DNA of 64,000 nt from Levilactobacillus spicheri DSM 15429 (lineage in GTDB: Bacteria > Bacillota > Bacilli > Lactobacillales > Lactobacillaceae): NCBI RefSeq assembly GCF_001435095.1, contig NZ_AZFC01000001.1, forward strand, positions 1 to 64,000. Reading direction: 5' to 3'. The position numbers were made by a program, and so were the translations under genes. Below, piece by piece: positions 47,926-56,142 of the stretch. How positions within the stretch are numbered: the stretch's first letter is position 1; every line of letters starts with the position of its first letter. Below the pieces are notes generated by a model. That model ran no database searches. It was not told where the DNA came from and saw only the letters and a list, made by a program, of their open reading frames with translations.

Positions 47926-47939
47926 ATTTCCCGGGAAAT
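47926..47939. promoter_or_regulatory. Noc-binding-site-like palindrome
   Basis: ATTTCCCGGGAAAT, a perfect 14-bp match to the Bacillus Noc (nucleoid occlusion) site. It is intergenic, just upstream of the small membrane protein genes and between the two parS sites. A 12/14 match lies near 48084. Confidence 0.65.
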
Positions 47940-48128
47940 AATGGCCCCAGCTCACCAGCCGCGGCCTCCATTCTCTCTTTACACAAACGTCCCGCCTCCT
48001 CATAACACCCCTCTAGCATACCAGACACCCCCGGCGCTCAACAACCCGGGTGATTTTCAGAAATTTCCTGGGTTATGACCGCTGATTTCCCGGCAAACAC
48101 TCTTCAAAAAACGCGTGACCAGCAACAA

Positions 48129-48755
48129 TCACGCGTCTTTTTCGTCTTCAATTTGCGTCACGATGGCGGTGATGGCCGCCGTGAGGCCCCGCACATCGTC
48201 CGTTAGCGCCAGGCTGGGCACCCCGGGACGAGCACTGACCTGACTGGGCAAAAAGGGAATGTGCATGAACCCCGCCCGCAACCGCGGAAACTCGTGGGCC
48301 CGCTGGTACTGGACCTGGTACATCAGGTGGTTGCAGACGAAGGTCCCCGCCGTGGTCGACAGGTAGCCGGGCAGCCCCGCCGCACGAATCGCCGCCACCA
48401 TGGCCTTGACCGGCAACTGGGTGAAGTAGGCCGCCGCGCCGTCCGCCTGAATCGGCTGATCAACCGGCTGGTTTCCCTGATTATCGGCGATACCGGCATC
48501 ATTGAGGTTAATGGCCACCCGTTCCGGGGTCAACCCGGAGCGCCCACCGGCCTGGCCGATGTCGAGCACCACGTCGGGCTGCTCCCGCACGATGGCGGCG
48601 TGGACCACACTGGCGGCCTGATCAAAGACCGTTGGCACCTGCAGCGTCACAATCTGGGCGCCCGCGATGGTCGCGGGTAACCGACGAACCGCCTCCCAGG
48701 CCGGGTTAATGGTCTCCTTGCCAAACGGGTCAAACCCCGTTACTAAAATTTTCAT
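48129..48755 (-). CDS. pcp: Pyrrolidone-carboxylate peptidase
   Basis: Cytosolic Cys peptidase (family C15) that removes N-terminal pyroglutamate from peptides. The 208-residue protein has the triad Glu78 ([11 protein letters not shown]), Cys141 ([10 protein letters not shown]) and His165 (GFMHIPFLP), and the N-terminal [15 protein letters not shown] 48755 follows GAGGAGGCGG. Probably co-transcribed with the prenyltransferase gene 30 nt upstream. Confidence 0.96.
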   Translation of the reverse strand: MKILVTGFDPFGKETINPAWEAVRRLPATIAGAQIVTLQVPTVFDQAASVVHAAIVREQPDVVLDIGQAGGRSGLTPERVAINLNDAGIADNQGNQPVDQPIQADGAAAYFTQLPVKAMVAAIRAAGLPGYLSTTAGTFVCNHLMYQVQYQRAHEFPRLRAGFMHIPFLPSQVSARPGVPSLALTDDVRGLTAAITAIVTQIEDEKDA

Positions 48756-48785
48756 CACAACCGCCTCCTCGTTTTATTAAATTAA

Positions 48786-49697
48786 TTATACCCAGGCGCC
48801 CACCGCAAACAAGAGCGGATAGGCCAAGAAAAAGAGGGACGCGCTCTTGACCGTGGTCATGAACGTGCGCTGCTTGTCCTGAACGGCAAAGAACGGCCGC
48901 ATTCCCCGCCACATCACGGGCAGCAGGATCACCGCCAGCCCGGTGATGCCCGGGGCAATGCCGAGCCACAGGTTGACCAACGGCCACAGACTACCCAGCA
49001 CCAGCAAGCCCTGAATCACGCGGACCGCCCCGCGTTTTCCCAGATAATAGGCCAACGTGAAGCGGCGATTGGCGATGTCCTCGTCCCGGTCGGCCGTATC
49101 GTTGGCCAACTGCAGGGTGAAAAAGATCAGGGTCAACGGCAGGCACAGCAGGAAGGTCGTGCCCACGATCGACCAGGTCAGCGGTTGCCGCCCATAAATC
49201 GACACGTAGACGCAGGTCAGCTGAATCAGGTACGCAATCGCCAACGCGACCACCGTCTCGCTCACCGGCGTGGCGTTGATGGGATGGGGCCCCGCCGTGT
49301 AGAAGATGCCCACGACGTATCCCACCGCCCCCAATGCCAGGACCGGCCAGCCGGTGCGAGCGACCAGCCACAGGCCCGGCACCGCAGACAACGCATACAG
49401 GCCCCCGGCCAAGCGCCCCACGCCCGCGACGGGCAGGTGCAAGCGCCCGATGGGGTTGGTCTGCTCGCGATAGGCGCGGTCACGGGCGTGGCGGTAATCG
49501 TAATAGTTATCCGCGACGTTGACCGCCAAATCAAAAATGAACACGTCGACCAGGCAGAGGGCCACGTTGCCCCAATCGACCGTTCCCACGTGGTACTGCG
49601 CGATGGCCGCTCCCAGAACGAACCACAAGACGTTTAACGGTGCCGTGTAGATTTCCGTTAATTCATAAAAAACGGGCCAAGTTAACCACTGTTTCAC
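48786..49697 (-). CDS. UbiA-family prenyltransferase (MenA-like)
   Basis: A membrane enzyme that would attach a polyprenyl chain to an aromatic acceptor, most like 1,4-dihydroxy-2-naphthoate prenyltransferase of menaquinone synthesis. The 303-residue protein has Asp-rich motif 1 NVADNYYDYRHARD and motif 2 NDTADRDED, and 8-9 membrane helices. The frame opens at ATG 49721, but GGAGGGGGAG falls inside that extension and points to GTG 49697 as the start. The start codon lies within a parS-like palindrome. No other menaquinone gene is adjacent, so the acceptor is inferred. Confidence 0.85.
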   Translation of the reverse strand: MKQWLTWPVFYELTEIYTAPLNVLWFVLGAAIAQYHVGTVDWGNVALCLVDVFIFDLAVNVADNYYDYRHARDRAYREQTNPIGRLHLPVAGVGRLAGGLYALSAVPGLWLVARTGWPVLALGAVGYVVGIFYTAGPHPINATPVSETVVALAIAYLIQLTCVYVSIYGRQPLTWSIVGTTFLLCLPLTLIFFTLQLANDTADRDEDIANRRFTLAYYLGKRGAVRVIQGLLVLGSLWPLVNLWLGIAPGITGLAVILLPVMWRGMRPFFAVQDKQRTFMTTVKSASLFFLAYPLLFAVGAWV

Positions 49698-49705
49698 GTG
49701 AAACT
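49690..49705. promoter_or_regulatory. parS: parS-like site overlapping the prenyltransferase start
   Basis: TGTTTCACGTGAAACT, 15 of 16 positions of the parS consensus. It contains the likely GTG start codon and lies just downstream of the ribosome binding site. Confidence 0.8.
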
Positions 49706-49822
49706 CCCCCTCCAAAATCATTCTTCTTTAGTGTAGCAAACAACGCGGACTATCCGGTCAATAACGCCTGCTCACCAGCCGCTCACCGGCTTGACCCGGT
49801 ACTTCCGTGATGGTTGGTTTCC

Positions 49823-49854
49823 AAAAAGGCCGTTCCCCTCATCGGGCGAACGGC
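49823..49854 (-). terminator. Terminator of the YfhO gene
   Basis: Perfect GGCCGTTC/GAACGGCC stem followed by five T on the minus strand. Confidence 0.9.
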
Positions 49855-49862
49855 CAGTCATC

Positions 49863-52800
49863 TTAGTGCTTATGCTTACGTTTAGTCGGGCGGTGGAACC
49901 AGGTCCAGCCGCTCCCCAGCAGCAGGAACAGGAGGCCGACCCCCGTCATCGCCGTGCCCAGTTTCAAGCCCGGCGTCTGATAGGTTAACACGATCTGGTG
50001 CTTGCCGGCCCCAATCTGGGCCCCGACGAAGCCGTCGTTGACCACGGTCGTTGGCGTGGTCCGCCCGTCCACCGTCAGCCGCCAGCCCGTCGAATACGGA
50101 ATCGACGTGGTCAGCACGCTGGCCTGGTTGGTGGTCAACTGACCGCTGACCCGGTTATCGCGGACCTGCGCGTTCTGCAGGCCCCGCTTCTGGGCCGCGT
50201 GGACCCGCCGATTGTAGCGCTGGTTGAACGGCATCGCCACCAGCTTGACCGACTTGAAGGTAATCTGTCGGGTCGTACTAAAGGTGATGTCGACCGTTTC
50301 CCGTTTCTTCTGACTGTACCCCAGGTTCAACAGGACCTGGTGCTTGGGCTCGTAGTCCGACAGGTTGTCGATTCCCAGCTGGGTAAAGCTCTTGGTCTGG
50401 TTGCGCGTCTGCGCCTTGACCCAGTAGTCGCCCAGGTCGGGGCTGTTGACCGCGTCCCGCCAGTCGTTCAGCTTGGTCAGGTCCGACCGCGGCGTCGCAC
50501 CCAGCACGCTGGTGTTGTCCTCGGCGCGCAGTTGGTCCTGCGTGGTCAGCCGTTGGGCCTCAATACCGCTCAGGTCCAGGTACAGCTCGGTCCCCTGGGC
50601 CAGCTTCGGCCGTTTGATGGTCAGGGTGTAGCTGATGGGCGTCCCCTGCGCGTCGCTGGTCAGTTGCTTCAGCCCGTTGGCATTGGCCTCGTTGGTCCGG
50701 GCCACGATCTCCTGGTTCTGCGTCAGCACCCGGTCAACGGCCTCACGGTTCTGGTCGAGCTGGACCATGGGCCCGTACTGGGCTTCCTCTTGCTTGGTCA
50801 TCAGCCCGTTCTCGTCGAGGGTCAGCTTCGGCATCTTCAGCGTCTGCCCGAAGTTGGCCGACTGCTTGTTATTCAGGTTGTTCTTCTGGCCGGCAAACGC
50901 CTTCTTCAAGCGGTACTGGATCAGCTTGTTGGTGCTGTCGACCACCGGAATCGTGTTGGCGGTCACCGTGTAATCCAGGGTTTTGCCCGGGGAGTGGTAG
51001 GTCGTGCGTTGGCTGGCCTTGGGGTGGTCGACCAGCGCCGCCTGCGTCAGGCTGCGCTCGCGGTCGTACCCGCTGAGGGAGCGCCACTGGGCGGCACTCA
51101 ACGCCTTGGGCTGACTGTAAACCAACGGGAAGTTCAGGTTGGTGGTCAGCAGTTGGGTGCCGGTACCGTTGGACAGCGCGTAGACCGGTTTTTCGGCAAA
51201 GATTTTCTTGGTCACGTGGTACCCGTACGGCAACGCCATCTGGTCTTCGATCTGGTCCTGCCGGGCGAAAATCGTCTTGACCCCCAGCAGGTGGTTCATC
51301 CCCGTCCGGTTATCGATCTGGGTAATCGGCGAGTTCATTTGATATTGCGAATTTTGCAGGTCCTGGCTGAACTGCCCCACGTAGCCGTTCTCCACGGAGA
51401 AGTACGACATGATACCGTGAAGGTCGTGCAGCATGGCGTAGTTGTTTCCGGCCGTCCGGAAGACGTTGAAGCTCGGCAACTGGTTGACCCGGGTAAAGGT
51501 CTTGGACGCCTGGGGCACGACCTGCGCCCCGTCGTAGTAGTCGGTCAGGTACTTGGTCGCGTCCCCGCGCCGTAGCTGCTGGGTCGCCTGCTGGCTGGCG
51601 TTGGGGTCGTAATAGCCCCACGCGTTGTTGACCAGGTTGAGACCCACCAGCGCGCAGACCACCGGTACCACCAGTTTAGCCGGCTGCTGACCACTGCCGA
51701 CTAACGCGGCGGTCAGGGCCAGGAAAAGGCCGTAGGTGATCAGATTACGTCCCGGGTTATTAAAGACCAGGCCGTTGCTCAGGTACACGCAGAGTAGGAG
51801 CCCCGCGGCCGCCCCGCCGATCCAGCGGCGGTCGACCACCGACAGCTCGGTCAGGTGGTCGGCCAAGACCATCGTGGCCAGGGTAAACGGCACCACCGCC
51901 AGCAGCAGCCAGCGGTTGGACGGCGTCGACAGCACGTTAAAGAACGCGGCGACCGCCGGAAAGCCCAGCCCCACCACGATGGCCAGCAGGGTCCCCGCCA
52001 GGAAGCGGTGCTGCTTCCAGTGCACCAGCACGTAGACGCACCCCAAAAAGGTCAGCCCACTCATGCCGAGCACGGCCCAATAGCTCAGCCCGTTCCCCGT
52101 GGTCAGCACGGCGTTACTGAGTTTCAGATAATAGCTGGCCGGGTAAAGCCACAGACCGTTGGCAAAGGTCGCCGCGGCCCGGGTCGAATGCAGCATCATC
52201 AACAGGGACGGGACCAGGAAGATTCCCGCCAACAGAACCCCGCTCAGCGCCGCGGTCACGAAGCGCCGCAATGCTTGCCAACCGCTGACCAATAGGCTGC
52301 GATCGGTCTTGCGGTGCCAGAAGCGAATCCCGGCGTACAGCAGGCTTCCCAGCCCCAAGATATAGGCGAAGTAGAAGTTGCTGAGAATGGCCAGGCCGGT
52401 CACCAGACCCAGGACGCCCCAGTTTTTCCCCCGCAGGATGCGTTCGATGCCCACAAACAGCAGGGGCATCCAGATCATCGGCATCAAAAAGAACGGGTGG
52501 TGCACCCCAATCATCAGGGAGTAGCCGGTGAACGCATAGGTCAAGGACCCCAATAGTTGACTAAGTGGCTTAAACCGGTACGTTTTCGCTAACGGCAAAA
52601 ACGCCAGCCCGGTCGCGTACAACCGGGCCACCACGAACCAGCCGTAGCCGCTCTCCAGTAGCCGCGTGGGCAGGAGGGCCAGGAGGTAGGCGAACGGGTC
52701 GCCCAGCACGTAGTAGGACAGCGTCGTGAGCTTATCGGCTCCCAGGCCAAAGGTCCACGACCAGCCCGCCAGTCCGCCCAGGCCGTGCTGGACCAGTAGG

Positions 52801-52964
52801 CGGTGTAATTCAATAATCATCGGATAATGCTGGGTAATGCCGTCGAGGTACCAGATCAGGGTCCGGTTACTCAGGGCGAAGATGCCAAAACTCAGCGCCG
52901 CAATCACCGCAAAGGCCACGGTATACAGGACCGTGATCGGCCAGCGGTGGTGTGCAATTTTCAT
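49863..52964 (-). CDS. YfhO-family membrane protein
   Basis: A 1033-residue polytopic protein of the YfhO family, linked in related bacteria to glycosylation of lipoteichoic acid or other wall polymers with the lipid-linked sugar on the outer face (family knowledge). The N-terminal 480 residues hold about 12-14 membrane helices with YLDGITQHYPMI in the first loop, GT-C-like in layout. A large extracellular domain (about 490-990) and one final helix with a basic tail (RPTKRKHKH) follow. The start ATG follows GGAGGACC. Single gene. Confidence 0.9.
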   Translation of the reverse strand: MKIAHHRWPITVLYTVAFAVIAALSFGIFALSNRTLIWYLDGITQHYPMIIELHRLLVQHGLGGLAGWSWTFGLGADKLTTLSYYVLGDPFAYLLALLPTRLLESGYGWFVVARLYATGLAFLPLAKTYRFKPLSQLLGSLTYAFTGYSLMIGVHHPFFLMPMIWMPLLFVGIERILRGKNWGVLGLVTGLAILSNFYFAYILGLGSLLYAGIRFWHRKTDRSLLVSGWQALRRFVTAALSGVLLAGIFLVPSLLMMLHSTRAAATFANGLWLYPASYYLKLSNAVLTTGNGLSYWAVLGMSGLTFLGCVYVLVHWKQHRFLAGTLLAIVVGLGFPAVAAFFNVLSTPSNRWLLLAVVPFTLATMVLADHLTELSVVDRRWIGGAAAGLLLCVYLSNGLVFNNPGRNLITYGLFLALTAALVGSGQQPAKLVVPVVCALVGLNLVNNAWGYYDPNASQQATQQLRRGDATKYLTDYYDGAQVVPQASKTFTRVNQLPSFNVFRTAGNNYAMLHDLHGIMSYFSVENGYVGQFSQDLQNSQYQMNSPITQIDNRTGMNHLLGVKTIFARQDQIEDQMALPYGYHVTKKIFAEKPVYALSNGTGTQLLTTNLNFPLVYSQPKALSAAQWRSLSGYDRERSLTQAALVDHPKASQRTTYHSPGKTLDYTVTANTIPVVDSTNKLIQYRLKKAFAGQKNNLNNKQSANFGQTLKMPKLTLDENGLMTKQEEAQYGPMVQLDQNREAVDRVLTQNQEIVARTNEANANGLKQLTSDAQGTPISYTLTIKRPKLAQGTELYLDLSGIEAQRLTTQDQLRAEDNTSVLGATPRSDLTKLNDWRDAVNSPDLGDYWVKAQTRNQTKSFTQLGIDNLSDYEPKHQVLLNLGYSQKKRETVDITFSTTRQITFKSVKLVAMPFNQRYNRRVHAAQKRGLQNAQVRDNRVSGQLTTNQASVLTTSIPYSTGWRLTVDGRTTPTTVVNDGFVGAQIGAGKHQIVLTYQTPGLKLGTAMTGVGLLFLLLGSGWTWFHRPTKRKHKH

Positions 52965-53097
52965 GATACGAGGTCCTCCTTCAAGTTATCTGTGAAAAGT
53001 CGTTACTCCCAATGTACAAATCTGGTGGCCCGGTGTCAATCGCGGGCGGCCAAGTTTAGCCAAACGGTAATATTTCAGCCCCGTCACCATCCCACTC

Positions 53098-53140
53098 AAA
53101 AAACGTGCCCTTCCCGGTTTTAGCGGTCAGGACACGTTCG
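53098..53140 (-). terminator. Terminator downstream of DUF2207 gene
   Basis: AACGTG/CACGTT stem with an inner extension and a six-residue T-run on the minus strand. The 53141-53364 stretch holds no gene. Confidence 0.65.
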
Positions 53141-53317
53141 TTTTAAGAAATCATTACTCGTTTGAAGCGCCGGTCTCCCCCAGGCGCCCACATGGATTTC
53201 GTGAGTCCCTATCACTTAGAAATGGCCGGTATGGGGCCCGAAACCCTGAAGATAGGTAGACCACTGTGATCATCATCGTTGGGCGGCCGAAAATACTGAG
53301 GGGAAATCGCCCCATGA

Positions 53318-53354
53318 GTGAAACAGAGGCGACTTGCTGGCGTGGAGCGGCTGC
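53318..53354 (+). repeat. Internal-deletion remnant of the structured repeat
   Basis: AACAGAGGCGACTTGCT (5' end of the family) is joined directly to GGCGTGGAGCG (3' end). Both termini of the full element contain CTTGCT in copy D, so deletion between these short repeats explains the remnant. Confidence 0.65.
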
Positions 53355-53364
53355 GGACGCCTGA

Positions 53365-55179
53365 TTAGAACGCGCCCCCACCGGAACCACCGCCGAAACC
53401 GCCGGAACTACCGCCCGAGAAGCCCCCCGAACTACCGGAGCTGGAACTGGCATTGCCCGACGCGTCCAACGCACCGGACAGCCCCGTATTCAAGGCATCC
53501 CCCAGCGACAGGTTAAGGCCGTTGTTGTCAATGTATAGCGGGTAGAACAGCATGAACTGGGTCTGGAGCGCCGTCGAATCGAAGTCGACCGCCAGTTTCG
53601 CCGCCACCTGCTTGGCCAACCCAAACGCCGCGGCGTACGGGAGAATCTCCTCCCAGAGGATCAAATCTCCGATCTGTGCGGTGTTGAAGTGGCCGATGTC
53701 CTTGAGCATCCGCCGAAACCCACCAACATTATTCGCCAACTCCTGCCCCGCTTGGTTGTACCGGTCGATGCGGCGCCGTTGCCGCGTCACGACGATCCAC
53801 ATCAGCACCATCATGACCAGGGCCACCGGCCACCCGCCCCAGGTGGGACTGACCAGCCAGCCCAGGACCGCACACAGGACGAAGAGGCCCGTCAACCCCG
53901 CGCGAATCCAGGCCAGCCGGTCGCGTAAGGCGACGTTTTCGCCGTCCTGGTAGGCTTCCACGTCCCGGTTGATGTCGTCTTGCCAGTGCTGGAACCATTT
54001 GCCCAGCCGGCCCTTCTTATCGCGTTTGCCGTACTTCTTGAGGTCGCGCAGGGTAAACGAGGTGTCGTCCTGGGCCACCCGGTCGAAGCAGTGCCGCAGA
54101 AAGCTGTTCTGCACGTCGCCGACCTTGGTCAGCCGCATGGTCGCGTGCCGGCCGTCCTGAACCGGTTCCAGGGTGATCTCACGGCGCGTGACCGCCATCA
54201 GGATCTCCCCCGCCAGCGCATCGGTCGTCGGCGACTGATAGTCCAGCAGTGACTCCGCCACCGCGGGCGAGACGCTGGGAACGTCAAACGCGTGGGGAAT
54301 CGGGATCGGATGGACGTACGCGTGGGCGGGATGGCGCCGGACCCAGACGCCCGCAACCACGACGGCCACCAGCGTCAACAGCCAGATACCACCTAAGCCG
54401 CCCCACAGCAGGTGCTGGCGCCGGGACCGCTTCGCGTTGGCCGCGGCCACCAGCTGCGCCTCTTGCTTCTGAGCGGCCGCTTTGCGCTGGCGGTCAACGA
54501 CCCGGGCGCCGGGCGTCACCGTCGTGGGAAACAACAGGTGACTTTCCACGAAGCTCTCGGCCGGATTCTGGCCGACCGTCATCGTCACCCGACCAACCTG
54601 CCGGTCCACGGTCGTATGCCCGTCTAAGGGGCCGTGCGTCCAGGCCTGGAGTTTCGCAATCTGCTTGGCCGGCAGCTGAATCGTGATACGCACGTGGTTG
54701 AGCGGTTCCGACCATCCGGTCCCAATCACCTTCCAGTTCAGCTCGGCGGTATCGCGGTAGTTGGTGACCACGCCGCGCAGGTGCCAGCGGTAGGTCACCT
54801 TCAACTGATCACTGTCCGTGACCGGGCGATACAGCTTGACCTTGACCCGGTCCGCCGTCTTCGTCAGCCGGTAGGTGTTGGTGGCACCCTGGTCCCCCGC
54901 CCGGGCGGTGACGGGCGCCTGGTGATTCAGCTGGGTGGTCACGCCCGTCAGGCGGCCGCCCTGAATGCCCCGCAGGTCCTGGACGTTGAAGACGCCGTGA
55001 TAGTCGTCGTCAAAGTCGTAGGTCATGGTCTGCGTGACCGTTGCGTTGCCGTCCTTGGTGACCTGTACGGCCATCCGGTACGGCTCAATCGTGTAGTCGG
55101 CGTGGGCCTGCACGACGCCGGTCCAGCCGATGATCAACCCGATGATGAGCAGCCACCACCGGTTTTGCCAAAATTTCAT
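53365..55179 (-). CDS. DUF2207 membrane protein
   Basis: A 604-residue protein with a signal peptide (1-27, cleaved near AHA), an extracytoplasmic DUF2207 domain (about 28-240, YTIEPYRMAVQVTKDGNATV), a membrane helix near 255-275 and a paired helix region near 420-460. It ends in a flexible Gly/Ser tail (GFSGGSSGGFGGGSGGGAF) typical of the family. Function is unknown, presumed cell-envelope. Start ATG after GGGGAGGAAG. Confidence 0.9.
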   Translation of the reverse strand: MKFWQNRWWLLIIGLIIGWTGVVQAHADYTIEPYRMAVQVTKDGNATVTQTMTYDFDDDYHGVFNVQDLRGIQGGRLTGVTTQLNHQAPVTARAGDQGATNTYRLTKTADRVKVKLYRPVTDSDQLKVTYRWHLRGVVTNYRDTAELNWKVIGTGWSEPLNHVRITIQLPAKQIAKLQAWTHGPLDGHTTVDRQVGRVTMTVGQNPAESFVESHLLFPTTVTPGARVVDRQRKAAAQKQEAQLVAAANAKRSRRQHLLWGGLGGIWLLTLVAVVVAGVWVRRHPAHAYVHPIPIPHAFDVPSVSPAVAESLLDYQSPTTDALAGEILMAVTRREITLEPVQDGRHATMRLTKVGDVQNSFLRHCFDRVAQDDTSFTLRDLKKYGKRDKKGRLGKWFQHWQDDINRDVEAYQDGENVALRDRLAWIRAGLTGLFVLCAVLGWLVSPTWGGWPVALVMMVLMWIVVTRQRRRIDRYNQAGQELANNVGGFRRMLKDIGHFNTAQIGDLILWEEILPYAAAFGLAKQVAAKLAVDFDSTALQTQFMLFYPLYIDNNGLNLSLGDALNTGLSGALDASGNASSSSGSSGGFSGGSSGGFGGGSGGGAF

Positions 55180-55283
55180 GCCTCTTCCTCCCCAGGAGTC
55201 TTTCCTCTAGTGTACCAAATTCCCCACGCAAAACGATGTCTGACAGATAGATAGCTTCTAAATTTAAAGATTGTACGAGCCAG

Positions 55284-55440
55284 TCGCTCCACGCCGGCGA
55301 GCAAGCTGGTCGAGGTGGGCACGATTCCGAAGCCCCGAAGTGCACGGGTCTCCGGAACTCGGCCTTGATGTAACCTGGCAAAGAACGCCAGGTAACATCA
55401 ATTTCACCACGACCAGCAAGTCGCCTCTGTTGCGCTCACG
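55284..55440 (-). repeat. Structured intergenic repeat, copy D
   Basis: Closing arms CTGGTCGAGGTG and CACCACGACCAG pair at 11 of 12. The first hairpin TGATGTAACCTGGC/GCCAGGTAACATCA has 13 of 14 pairs around a 7-nt loop, the unpaired position being the invariant mismatch. The second hairpin (TTCCGGAG/CTTCGGAA) keeps the family A-G mismatch. Confidence 0.8.
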
Positions 55441-55746
55441 TTGCTGGATATGACCATCCAACGGACGATATCATCAGCATTAAGCCGTTATCCGGACCAT
55501 CAGCCGCCGATGTCGTTATGTGCTTACCTGACGCATGAGGTGCACCATCGCCGACAGAATCAGCTCAGTTCATCAGGCACGGAGGAAACCTCCGTAGTGG
55601 TTCATTAAAGGCACCGTCCCCCTCAGCCCGAAATAACGCGCTACCGTGACAATCTTCGAAATTTTCGCTGAAATGTGCTGAAAAGTTTCGCCAATGTTGA
55701 CCATCCCCATCGCCCCTGCGGCAAGTTGCCACCACATCAGCGGACC
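55441..55746. other. Intergenic stretch between repeat copies D and E
   Basis: No credible gene. It contains a perfect 7-bp hairpin ACGGAGG-AAA-CCTCCGT at 55579-55595. Together with copies D and E it forms a 960-bp gene-free region. Confidence 0.5.
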
Positions 55747-55890
55747 GGAGCCGACTTGATGACCCGTAGTGAAATTGTTCTTAGTCGGGGGAACTTTCCC
55801 GGCTTAGAACAAGGTCGAGTTCCGAAGACTCGTGGGTTGCGAGGCTTCGGAATCGTGCCCACTACGGGTCATCTTGCTCGGCGGAGGGAA
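55747..55890 (+). repeat. Structured intergenic repeat, copy E
   Basis: The most divergent copy but perfectly folded. Closing arms GATGACCCGTAGTG (55758-55771) and CACTACGGGTCATC (55860-55873) pair at 14 of 14. The first hairpin's outer stem is TTGTTCT/AGAACAA, where other copies have TTGATGT/ACATCAA. The second hairpin is TTCCGAAGACTCG/CGAGGCTTCGGAA. Confidence 0.8.
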
Positions 55891-55898
55891 GCGACTGA

Positions 55899-55938
55899 CT
55901 AGGACGATGGTGACCAGCTTGCTCGCCGGCGCGGAGCG
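55899..55938 (+). repeat. Solo 3' arm of the structured repeat after copy E
   Basis: GGTGACCAGCTTGCTCGCCG followed by GCGCGGAGCG; matches the 3' terminus of the family, directly behind copy E. Confidence 0.6.
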
Positions 55939-55974
55939 GCAGTCAACGACCCTTGTAGCCTCATTTTCAGTCGC

Positions 55975-56010
55975 AAAAAGGGCTCGTACCGCATGATACG
56001 AGCCCTTCTT
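55975..56010 (-). terminator. Terminator of cls
   Basis: GGGCTCGTA/TACGAGCCC perfect stem with a minus-strand T-run, 130 nt past the cls stop. Confidence 0.8.
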
Positions 56011-56142
56011 ACACATATTCATATTCTGCTGTTAACGGTTGCGACCACCGGAAAAGTTCCGGCCTCAATCCGGCCGTGACCGTCGTCCGTCAGCACCCTT
56101 AGAGTACACCCCCGGTTCCCGGAAGCCAAGCGATTTGACCCG

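Noticed and set aside
49998-51575. 525-residue frame opposite the YfhO gene
   Set aside because: Antisense shadow caused by high GC; no ribosome binding site or recognisable domain.
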